A DNA stretch of 64,000 nucleotides from assembly GCA_949316235.1 (NCBI GenBank), contig OX438742.1, positions 12,771,315-12,835,314 of the forward strand, given 5' to 3'. The notes under the pieces were generated by a model. It saw only the letters and a list, made by a program, of their open reading frames with translations, was not told where the DNA came from and searched no databases. Source of the DNA: Oegoconia quadripuncta. Its lineage: Eukaryota > Arthropoda > Insecta > Lepidoptera > Autostichidae. Numbering within the stretch: position 1 is the first letter of the stretch; each line of letters starts with the position of its first letter. Positions 13,984 through 24,279 of this stretch are shown in pieces. Position numbers and translations under genes: made by a program.

Positions 13984-14188
13984 AGTGGTTAGACACTCTG
14001 CTGCTATACCAAAAGGTCGCGGGTTCGAATCCCGCTAGGGGCTTGTTTGTATGATGAATACGGACATGTGTACCCGAGTTATGGATGTCTTTCATTTATG
14101 TATTTATTTCAAAAAACAAGCCTAGTTGCTTAGTGTGGTTACTAGATGGCGCTGTGTGTATATGGAAAGATATTTATTTATTTATTGA
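13984..14188 (+). repeat. tRNA-derived SINE, family B
   Basis: Head gtggttagacactctgctgc with an excellent B box (cgggttcgaatcccgctagg). The conserved body follows: gatgaatacggacatg, cccgagttatggatg and gcctagttgcttagtgtgg, then the tail gatggcgctgtgtgtatatg and gatatttatttatt. Repeated at 16.35, 32.8 and (inverted) 30.7 kb, so not a tRNA gene. Confidence 0.85.
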
Positions 14189-14802
14189 TTCTTTGCATGT
14201 AAGGAGCACTATTTATTGATATATAGATCAAGACTATACATACAACCATTCTCGACGTCGCTAACTTGACGTCAAGATGGCCTACGTTCAGCAATGGACA
14301 TCCCTAGTTGGCATAGTTCAAATCACCGAAATCGAAGTTGACCAAACCTGATTATACAAGTGTAAATTTTTTTTGAGTCTTTCACAAATTCCTGCTTAGA
14401 TCCATGTTACACTCACGTTTAATCATTAAAATTTGAGAAAATGTTATCTTTTCGACACTGTGTATAACTTCGACACTGTCGAAAATAGTGTTTTCTGTAG
14501 TAAGGTCATTAATCTCTCCACATCTGTATGTAAAAGCTGTTAAACCATATAAATTACATAGATAAATATATATGTATTGGAACTACACCACTGATCGTAA
14601 TTTCCATTCGGCAGAGTACTTTTAAACAGTATTTTGCGTATGTCATCGTAACCCTACTGTCTAATTGACACAAACGAAATCACGTGTATGAAAACGAAGC
14701 GCGTTTGCTTGCTACGCAATCTCTCGGCGCTACGTATTACACTTACACTTTATGCACAATGTGTAGACATTGAAGAAACACGCGGCACGACATCGAGATG
14801 CG

Positions 14803-14841
14803 CGAGTAGCGCTCAGGTCACGAGGACCTGAGATCTACTCG
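14803..14841. other. 39-bp near-perfect hairpin
   Basis: cgagtag-cg-ctcaggtc-acgag-gacctgag-at-ctactcg: two paired blocks of 7 and 8 bp around a 5-base loop, with one symmetric internal mismatch. It sits in a locally GC-richer patch (14690-14830) with several cgcg motifs. Could be a structured RNA, a cruciform, or chance. Confidence 0.6.
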
Positions 14842-15992
14842 TATTTAAAAACACATTTTTGTCCATTCCTGCAGGTGGGGATGAATGAGCTCATGTGCCC
14901 TTAGATTCTAGCTATTTCTATAAAGAGTATTTTAAAAAACTACTGTATACGGAACCATTACCCAGTTCAGAATCGAAATCGCAATCTGTGTGTAACAATT
15001 TTTTTGACGTGAATACGTCTTTACTTTTGTTGCAGCACTAAAATGCGCAGCGTAAAAAATTTGCAACCATTGCCCAAGGGTCGCCATGACTGGAGCGTTT
15101 CCATACAACTTAGTTTTCTTTTCATTTACTCGTATATATAACAAAGTCAATAAATTTGAAATGTTTTTCTAAGTATTTACGTACTAATTTTATCTCATTT
15201 AGAAGTAAAACATAGGAGTAATAGAGGCGAGTTTACGCAACTGGCAAAGAAACAACCGTTTAGTGTACAAATTTCCATCGCACAAGGCGATTGTGAGCAA
15301 ATGTCTTGCGCACGAGCATATTCATGAAAAACCGTCTACAACATCGATTGTTACATCACAAATACATTTTGATTATACTAGTGACCAAACAAACACTTTG
15401 TTAAAAATAAAGCGGTGGCCCACTTCTATATATTTTTAGTGCAATTAATGGTCGCGCGACCGAATCGCGCATACTTACGACCGCTTCGCACCGTCCGGGG
15501 ATTTATTAGCTATTGTTCATCAATACAAAAGCACACTATAAATGCAAGAGGGCTTAATTATCTCTGAAGCGAAGTGCGTATCACTAATATAAGAGAAATT
15601 ACATTGCACGGAAACTATCTGAAATCATTCGCGACGATCAAGAATAGATAGTAAAACTATGTTGGCTATGAGACTAGAGTGTAAGTTATTGTAACGCACT
15701 CGAATTACTATTTATTCAAAAAATTCAAAATAAACACGTTTTTGGTATAATATTATGGGTACTGGTAATTTTTTATTATTATTTACAGTTACCTTATTAA
15801 TTCAAATTAAAGGAAATCAGTAAGTGCTATAATGGTATCGTCATTGATTTCTATACATACTACAACTTTCAAATTATAACAATAATGCCATGCACAGCTT
15901 AAGGGTATTTTTCATATAAATTGTATACTCGTTCACAGTTAAGAAATGATTTATTAACTGTATTTTATTAGTAATAAAAACTATAGTTGGTA

Positions 15993-16134
15993 GGGTCTAG
16001 TTAGCACTTGACCTTAATGAGGCCGAAGGTGGAAGTGTACTGACCCGGATCCTATCTCAGACAACCGGAACACAACAATGCTATTGCTGTTTTGCGGCAG
16101 ACTTGGATAAATGGTGGTATCAAGCCAGGCGGAC
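15993..16134 (-). repeat. dispersed repeat tail copy flanking the left inverted arm
   Basis: Complement of the 3718-3958 family: gaggccgaaggtggaagtgt, caaccggaacacaacaatg and gccaggcggac. It runs straight into the 16-bp array at 16149, which suggests both belong to one element. Confidence 0.65.
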
Positions 16135-18267
16135 TATCAGTTCATAATGACAACTTCTCAAAATGACAACCGCTCGCAAAACGCCAACTTCTTCGATTGA
16201 CAACTTCTCGAAATGACAACTTCTCATAATAATAACTTCTCAAAAAGACAACTTCGTAAAATTAACTTTTTACGTTTAAATTGATTGTGACAGAAAAAAT
16301 TGTAATGACGGACAGACAGACGGACACCAAGGTGATTCCATAAGACGACCTGTTTGTTGTAGTGGTTAGACACTCTGAGTACTATACCAAAAGGTGGCGG
16401 GTTCGAATCCAGCTAGGATCAACGTTCCTATGGTGAATACGGGCATGGTGTACCCAAGTTATGGACGTTATTTATTATTTTTTAATTTACATAAAAAAAT
16501 GTATTTGTGTAGTTTCATCAACCATCTGATATTCATAATACAAGCCTAGTTGCTTAGTGTGGAACTAGATGGCGCTGAGTGTGTGATTTATATATATTTA
16601 TATGTATGATATGTGTTCAAGAGTTATGTTTTTTCATTTATATATGTATTTATTTACAAATAAAAAATGTATTTGTGTAGTTTATCAAGCATCTGGTATT
16701 TAATACAAGCCTAGTTGCTTAGTGTGGAATTAGATGGTGCTGTGTATATGTACAAAGATATTTATTTATAAGTAAAGTAAATACTTATAGAATTCCCTTT
16801 CTATCAATTAAATTGTAATTAGTCAAATTAAACAAACATCCATAACATGTCAAACCTCGTATACCGTTGTTAGTGAAAAAAAATATTTTTATTTTAACTC
16901 CAATTATTACAAAAAAATTATGTCGATTCTAAAGTGCCCTCTAAAACTTAAATTTGAAATTAGAGTACTCTAAATCTCCATCCTATTCTACGTCGCATCT
17001 CTAAAAATTTGACGTTTCTAAAATCTGAAGTTCAGTTTAGGTTTCAGAGATCAAACCTATTCCACTACTTTAAGCGAAAATTAGTCGCCATCTAAAAACA
17101 TCGCCTTTATACATCCCAAAAAGTGTGAACTTTCTATAAAAATCTTTTGTAGGGGTACAAAATATTTTCCTAACATGTGTTATTTTGAATTTAAGGCCGT
17201 AGTGAAAAAAATACCCTAACCTAATTTTTTCAAGGTAAGACTTAATTTTAGTAACTCTTAAGTATTAGGTATCAAACAAATTATTTGACTGTAATATAAA
17301 ACAAGTTAGTTATCGAAGGCGAAGAATTATTTTGATGGATGAGATCTTTTTTAAAAGAATGTTGCCATTTTCCCCGTATCGATAAAGAAACGTAATTAAC
17401 CAAAGCTATAATGCCGTCAAAAACAAAAGCCAACTTAAATTATAAAATGCGATAAAACATTCCATACATTAAATCATCGATTAATAAACATTTAAAAACC
17501 CTGTACTGAAGTAAAAGTATCTGATTTTGACTATGGCAATACAGTACATCAATTCAATTTAGGCATCCGTAAACCATCTCTAAATTTAGCGATAGGTATA
17601 TTTCAGAATAGCATATTTTAAGAAATGCATTTAAAATTGGAGATTTTTAGATTTAGGTTGGTTTAGCGACTGCACGCCAGATTCGACACCACTGTCATAC
17701 TATTTGTTGCTCCAATTGAAAAGATCTATTCAATGACATATATGTGAATGCTGTTGGAGAGTTGTTCCAATCAGCCCATCGTCCTTTACTAATTGTTTTC
17801 ATAATGTACACAGTAAACTTGACTAGTATAGGTACATAAATAAATATTAAACCTGCATGAAGATGATTATAATTATGTTCACTGAAATCGTTTGACAAAT
17901 ATATTAAGTATTAGCCGATTAGTGACTTCTATTTGCTACCTAAATTGGGGGACCCCACTAAATATCTTTTAAGCAACCCGTTTTGAAACTGAATACTTTG
18001 GTGTCTGTCTGTCCGTCACAATAAATTTTTATGTCACAATCAATTTAAAAGTATTTTGAGTAAAGTTTACGAAGTTGACATTTTGAGAAGTTGTCAATTT
18101 GAGAATATGTCAATTCGCGAAGTTGTCATTTTGGGAAACTCACATTTTGAGAAGTTGCCATTATTAGAAGTTGTCAATTCGAGAAGTTGTCATTCCGAGA
18201 AGTCAGCGTTTTGCGAGTGATTGTCTTTTTGATATGTTGTCATTATGAGTTGATAGTCCGCCTGGCT
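16124..18267. repeat. inverted pair of arms with 16-bp tandem arrays
   Basis: The left arm (16124-16336) and right arm (about 17995-18267) are imperfect reverse complements. From outside to inside, both carry gccaggcggactatca, a tandem array of units like gacaacttctcaaaat (about 7 units at 16149-16263, about 11 at 18068-18246), then tttaaattgattgtgaca and ggacagacagacaccaa. The 1.65 kb between the arms holds a SINE and AT-rich non-coding sequence. Long inverted arms built of short tandem repeats are the plan of foldback elements; two separate insertions in opposite orientation would look the same. Confidence 0.7.
16346..16770 (+). repeat. SINE family B with duplicated tail
   Basis: Head at 16360-16420 (agtggttagacactctgagt, gggttcgaatccagctagga) and a first tail ending near 16600. 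The tail part (atgtatttgtgtagtt, acaagcctagttgcttagtg) is then repeated at 16620-16770. It starts just inside the left arm of the inverted repeat pair. Confidence 0.75.
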
Positions 18268-21200
18268 AGATAGCTAGGCAGCGAAACCCGAGAAAATTTT
18301 CAACAGTTTGGTTTCTAAACTTTTCGGGTCGCCCGGCAATAAAGAATTTGAATTTAAATCTAACTCAGGACCTTGGTACCGCAACCGCGGACAGGTCTTT
18401 AAGTATAACACACAAATTGAAACAGAAAAAATAAATAACATCATGCTTTATTTTTCAGTGGACATTCAGGTCATGCCGGTAACAAGAAATAAAGATTTGC
18501 ACTGATAACGAACATCTAAAGGGAATCTAATAATAAAATTAAATTATGACGTTAAATACAAAGGCCTTTAGTAATATCCAAAAACAAGTCTATCTAATGA
18601 TATTTATAAATATTACAAAATTCTACAGATAAAAACAAATAACTCTGACTGAAACATACAAATCCACCAAAATATCCTCTTTATTACAACAATAACGGCA
18701 AAGCTGTTACATACATACAGTTATTAAATCTATCTATTCAACAATTAACTAATACAATTACAATATTTTCATTCATGTCAAAATCCAGAAAATTACGTTT
18801 GTGACCATTTCTTTGCAACTAAGTTTTGAGGTGGAGTACGTAGTATGATAAAAAAATTACAAATCGTCTGACCTACCTAGGACCCACATAAAACAAAAAT
18901 CCCGTTATACGCATCTAGCCTGGCAAATCTGATTCTAACACCACCCGACTAAACACTGAAACATGGCGACATTTCCGATTGCCACAAATTAATTTTATAT
19001 TAGTGCTGCAAAGTTCCAAAGAGGTCAGGCGCAAAACCGTTCGGTAACTAGAGAGATATTATGAACTAATTTTTCTGACCTGCATCGGTCTCCCGGAAAA
19101 TCAATATTGAGGTCTACAAAAGTGTGACTTTACCCTAAGGCAAATTGTGGTCAACGCAGACCATGCCATACACAGGTACGTCCTTTTTTAATGGATAAAA
19201 AAATAACGGTTAAGTTGTATAGGCGCAATATTACAAAGAAAATACGTAGTGATAATTTCGGCCATTAAGGCTCAGTGCAAATGAGCAAGATGATCGAACA
19301 TTATCCAGATAGATACTCGCGTCACGTCACTGTCGTTGAAGTAAATCGATTTGACTGACATCAAACAGAATGACATCGAGATAAGATTATTAGTGGTTAC
19401 GCTCGTTACGGCTACGGTCGTATCATCAAACTCACGCAGATACTGTTTACCTATAAAATTACATCATTAATATATGTAGCTACGGCTAAGCAAAGAATAG
19501 TTATGGCATTCAATGTTTGAACAGAGAAACTATTGTCACAATGTAATAAAATAAATAATATCAGCACAAAGGAAATCTCCCTTTTCAATGGATAAAATGG
19601 AATCCATCAAAATAAATACTTACTTCCTCTATCATACCGTTACGGACACGCGTACTATAATATAGTTCAGTTGCCTCGTTGGCGGTTCGGACCAATATTA
19701 GTTATTCCAACGTAGATTCTAGGTCAGAATTCAATTTTATTGTAGACATAATAATTTGGTTGACATGCTCGCATGAGCAACAGCACCCACTTCCTACGCA
19801 ATTTTTCCGATATACTCGTATATAATTCACATACGTTTTAACTAAAGAAATTTAATAATATATTTTGGTACAAATTGTTATTTACTTTATATATTTGGAA
19901 ATTTTAACATAAATAGAAGAGTGCCTATACCACTTGCCACACAAGACGTATATACTTTTAATGCTTTGAAATATAAGCCATTAACTAGTGTAAATTTTAT
20001 TAACCTCATTGCATTTCAAATGCGAATAAATAATAGAAGGAAAAGTTAGACAAGGCCGAAGAACACCCCAGAAGAAGAAGCGCTAGCCGTTTCTTTATTC
20101 TTTATTTCCAATACAATTGCAGTCTGTCTTCCACGGAAACAGTTTAAAACATTTTTTATAATACACACTACTCTAATTAACTTGTAATATTGTTCGTCAT
20201 GGTTTTGGTTATGTTATGTCTCATACACGTATTCTTGAAAAAATTTTAGACACATGTAAATAATACTGTTTGTATTTTGCCATTGTTGCACAACTGATAA
20301 TTTTGATAAATTCGAATAAAAATCAACATCGCATAGTGGTATCACACTTACTTACGTTCACAATTTTAATAACATAATAAAATTGTATAGGAATATGCAA
20401 TTTGATTTTGATGATTGTGCATTGTGTATATTCATGCGTTTTAGGTGCCGAGTCGCCAAAGATACATTAAATTAAATAATGTCCATATATTACCCAAATT
20501 GATAAGGAATCCATAACAATTTAATGACGTGTTTGTTCCTCATGCAATTCGTTTATTAATTATTACCCGTACCCTATCAAACTGCAACCTTTAATGGGTT
20601 TCAAGTCTTAAGCCCAATCATTGAATTAATTGATCAATCGTTGGTCTTTATTAACGTTTACATTTTCCAAATATTCGCAACTGGCAGCTCACTCTCGTTA
20701 AGCACACATCCAGAAAATTAAATGCAATAATTGTCGCATCAGTCGGATGACAAGTGTACAGACAGTACCTGTACCCTAGTGATTTAATAAACCCTCTCAC
20801 AACGAATCTCATTCTTTTAGCACAAATTAAACTAGACTATATTTAAGTTTAGTCCTGCCGAAATTAGTTTCTTGTAGCTGACGTGAATAACTTAAAATTA
20901 CGTTATTCGATTTAGTTTAACCTTCTGATGTACAATTATTATTGTTTGTCATAATCAATTTCTTGCCAACTTAGTTTAATTTAACCGACTTATTTAATTA
21001 ATTAATGTAGAACAAATTCTCAGTGTTTCACATTAGCAGTAAATTACAAAGCAAATTACAAAAGTAACTGAATACGCTATAGGATGCATGCGGCTTTATG
21101 TACAAATTTTCGCCCCTTTGTTATTTAAGTAACTTGTCGCCGATAAATAGAATAAATGTTTTAAGAGACAGACAGACCACAAACCAAGTTAAACGGACCA

Positions 21201-22233
21201 CATTGTGATCTTATGAACAAGGGACAAGAACATGATCTTGTCGAACCACAAAGTGATCATACAAGGGTTTTTTTTTCTTTTGCGATGCGGAACCTTCAAA
21301 ATACGAACATATTAAATGCTGATATATCTTGCCAACTGTCAATACATTCATGTGTTTCCAACAAAAATGGAATAAATGGAATGTCTGTAGCTGCTTTCAC
21401 AATAATTAGTTACATACTTTCATTACTAAATGCAACTTTCTGGATTTCGCTAGAACTCTCTTCAACAAAATCTATGCATTCAACATTTTTAAGGTGCAAA
21501 AGCCCTTCGAGTAGAATGCAACGCGGAAGCTAACACTTTCGCCTCGGCTTTGAATTTCAGGATCTGTTTTTTATTCGATGATCTGAAACGAAAAGATATA
21601 TTTTAATGACAAATAAAGACATTTGGCTTAATAGACAGACTTCAAAAATGGAGGATCTCAATTCAACTGTATTTTTTAATACAGTCCACCAGTTGGACCA
21701 AGCAATTTTGATAATTTATTTATTTAAAAAGTACACATCAAGTGAATCTGGTGAAGATCTAATAAATTCCGGAAATACGGAAAGTCGTTTGTTTTGCCAG
21801 TTATCAGCTGTTCTGTTATTAAAAAAAAAATACGTTGTTATCCCTAAGGTAATTTTTTCATCTATTCATGTTTTATTCTTATAAAAAGTTTATTTCATTT
21901 TTCTATATTTGCTCAAGCGCACAGCGCGAGTGACTTCGTCAGCAATATAACGAAAGAGAGGGATAGACTTCAAATATCAAGCATTTATTTTAATATTAGA
22001 TAATATGCATAAGATCACTGATTGACTTTCAATTATTGAAAATAATCAAAGGGCTTATATAGTTTTCTGTCAGTCGGTAGACTACCACAGTTTCGGTAAG
22101 AGCAATCATCTATGGAAATAGAAGTAGCGCGAAAATCTTCAGTGTCTTAATTTATACCTCCCGTCTAACTTCAATGGTAAGGAACTCCATCGTGGACTGT
22201 CACATTCGATCAATTACGTAAATGTCAATAAAT
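18268..22233. other. gene-poor stretch
   Basis: No assigned gene. At 21649-21848 a 66-codon open frame (MEDLNSTVFFNTVHQLDQ and onward to KKKYVVIPK) starts in a fair Kozak context and ends at a donor-like AAG-GTAATT. A minus-strand open piece, LLEGLLHLKNVECIDFVEES, lies about 120 bp before it. These could be remains of a gene or transposon, but no family was recognised. Confidence 0.35.
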
Positions 22234-23650
22234 TCATCATAATATCAGCCACAGGCCGTCAAGTGCTGAACATCGACCTTCTTGATAGATTTCCAGACTT
22301 GCATCCAGCGACGCATTAGGTCGTTCGTCCATATTGTGGAACAGCGGTGGTGGACACCCCGCGCTGCACTTGCCGCCACGGGGTTTCCACTCTACAACTG
22401 TAAAGTCCCAATGGCCAGCAGTTCTTCGAGCTATGTGCCCAGCCTGCCACTTAAAATTACTAATGCAGTGGACAATGTCGATGGCCCTCGTTCTTCTACG
22501 GATTTCTGCATTCCTGATCCCATTTCCATTTCCAGAAAAGAAAGGTTCGATGATTGGTCACTTTCTCGAAATAGGACTTATCTAATCGGATTTCTTGTCC
22601 TAGTAGACATCGTTTACAACTTCGAGATTGGGGTTCCCAGCTGATATTGGTATGAGCACGAATGCACATTTGCCAAAATTATCGTTTTGCTCCTAGGTTC
22701 ATCTTACGGCCCACCTATTAGGATACTCAATTGATGTATTCGATCATAAAACTGTGGTCGTCCATCGTTTCTGTTAGGCCTACACCGTCGTGGGCAAACC
22801 AAAAGTGAGCGATATAGACGCCTTCAATATTGATGGCGTATCCTTGGCATTCGAAGCGTCTTCCAGTGAGGCAGGGAATAGTTTCCGGAGATGATAGCTC
22901 CCTGCCTCACGCCTCACGCCTCTGCAGTGGAATCGCCCTCGTGCTTTGCTTCTGTATTCCAACCAACACAACGGCCTTATTGTACAAACACTTCAACGTA
23001 CCGATAATCAATATGACACCATTGGACATACTGCAGGTGCTGCTGCAAACACAACGGCCTTATTGTACAAACACTTCAACGTACCGATAAACAATATGAC
23101 ACCATTGGACATACTGCAGCACCGTCCAGGTCTCGATCGAAATAAAGGCTTTCTTATGAGAACTTCTAGATATAGCAAGTCGTACTCCTCGGTCTTCTGT
23201 ATAACCTGCCGCGGCGTGCAGATGTGGTCAGTAGTAATATTAGCCTTTTTGGAAAGCGGTTTTTGTCGGGACGCTGGAAATCATCAAACCTGCGAACGCG
23301 ACGGTTCGTGATTACCCTCGAAAATAGTTTGGACCCAAGTTCTTTAATTGAGTGTAATCACCCTTTTTAATAAACAGTACCATCGCACCTCCATTACATG
23401 CCTTCGGCGGCGTTACGCTACGCCCTCGAGTAACACGGAATTGAAAAGCTTCGAAAGGCTTGTAAGAACCGGTATTTCCACCGGCTTTCAGAACCTGCGC
23501 GCTATTTCCGTCATTTGTTGTTTTTGAGCTGTTTAATCTCGTCTAAGCTGATGTCCGGGATATGTTCGGTAAGGTAACGGGTCAGCTAAGCTCTTGAATG
23601 ACCTAGCTGGTTATAGATTTAGCGATCGAGGTATAAAACCTCGCTCAATA
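22234..23650 (-). pseudogene. degraded RTE-type reverse transcriptase
   Basis: Read on the minus strand in several frames. From 5' to 3' are DISLDEIKQLKNNK, LKAGGN, VLFIKKGDYTQLKN, a fragment of the RQG and YADD region (FAHDGV in place of FADD), and the C-terminal hallmark IRNAEIRRRTRAIDIVHCIS then FKWQAGHIARRTAGHWDFTV. The order matches an RTE-clade ORF, and the 3' end near 22234 has the usual 'catcataatatcagccaca' tail. Stops and frameshifts are frequent. No endonuclease part was seen. Confidence 0.75.
22966..23119. repeat. tandem duplication inside the RTE relic (2 x 71 bp)
   Basis: The 71-base segment from acacaacggccttattgtac to catactgcag occurs at 22966-23036 and again at 23049-23119 with one visible mismatch, separated by 12 bases. 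The period is 83. The near identity contrasts with the decayed element around it, so the duplication is young. Confidence 0.9.
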
Positions 23651-23819
23651 CCTGTGCTCTTGTCGTCTCTACACTGCCGTACTCCTTCAACTGAGTTAAT
23701 GGATTACCATCGACATTTTACACCAGGTTCAATGGGAGCAGTGGCTCAGTAGTGAATCATAATGAGCGTTCAGCATTGAGCAGGCTACGTCGCAATTTCT
23801 GCATTTGATGAAGATCGCG

Positions 23820-23925
23820 GTAAGACGCTTGATGCAGGCGGTCTGCGACCGGTCGCACTGGAAATCCAGAGGCAGGCCTATGTTCATCAGTATACGTTCT
23901 GTGGCTGATATAATGACAATGAAAT
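23820..23925 (+). repeat. RTE 3'-end fragment, opposite orientation
   Basis: Reads cttgatgcaggcggtctgcg, then ggcaggcctatgttcatcag and tggctgatataatgacaatg, the typical 3' end of lepidopteran RTE elements. It faces the minus-strand relic beside it. Confidence 0.65.
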
Positions 23926-24144
23926 GTTTATATGATTAATACAAAAACTTAGATGTTTATATAAATATTTATCCGTTATCTAGTCAGCTTTACCTAGTTT
24001 GGAACTAGATAATGGGTGTAAATGTCCGAAATATTATTATTTGACACCCCACTCGATACCTACTTACAAAGAATATTTGTAAATAATGTGCAGCACTTTT
24101 TCAATGTGTCCCGTTGGAATTGTATGAAGCACAAGATTGTGTTA

Positions 24145-24279
24145 CTAACTGGTGCGCGGCAGGACGACGGCTTGCTGGTCAGTGACGGAGCAGCGGTGGA
24201 GGTTGTTGTGGAAGTTGTACTGGATGGTCAGGTGCTTTGTCTCGCCAACACACGGATCGTAAAACCCTGGCAGCTCAGA
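24145..24279 (-). CDS. DNAJC11: DNAJC11 exon 12 (last, with stop)
   Basis: Residues 528-571 and a TAG stop. It reads [20 protein letters not shown] and ends in AVVLPRTS. Human ends [20 protein letters not shown] and EALRIPKQSHR, so the C-terminus is slightly shorter here. The acceptor TCCACAG at 24280-24281 lies about 90 nt from a CA-rich minisatellite (minus-strand sense) inside intron 11. Confidence 0.95.
   Translation of the reverse strand, partial: SELPGFYDPCVGETKHLTIQYNFHNNLHRCSVTDQQAVVLPRTS

Larger units (their letters stand above)
11731..15992. other. gene-poor stretch with SINE and RTE tails
   Basis: Besides the RTE tail at 13262, the SINE at 13984 and the hairpin at 14803, nothing was identified. 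The patch 14690-14840 is GC-richer than its surroundings and has no ORF. Confidence 0.55.

Noticed and set aside
13984..14045. Possible tRNA gene (intact B box, ...gggttcgaatcccgctagg)
   Set aside because: The same head with the same long tail recurs at 16.35, 30.7 and 32.8 kb, and the acceptor stem does not pair, so it is a SINE head.
22282..22644. 120-codon plus-strand open frame
   Set aside because: It is the antisense shadow of the RTE C-terminal motif read on the minus strand.
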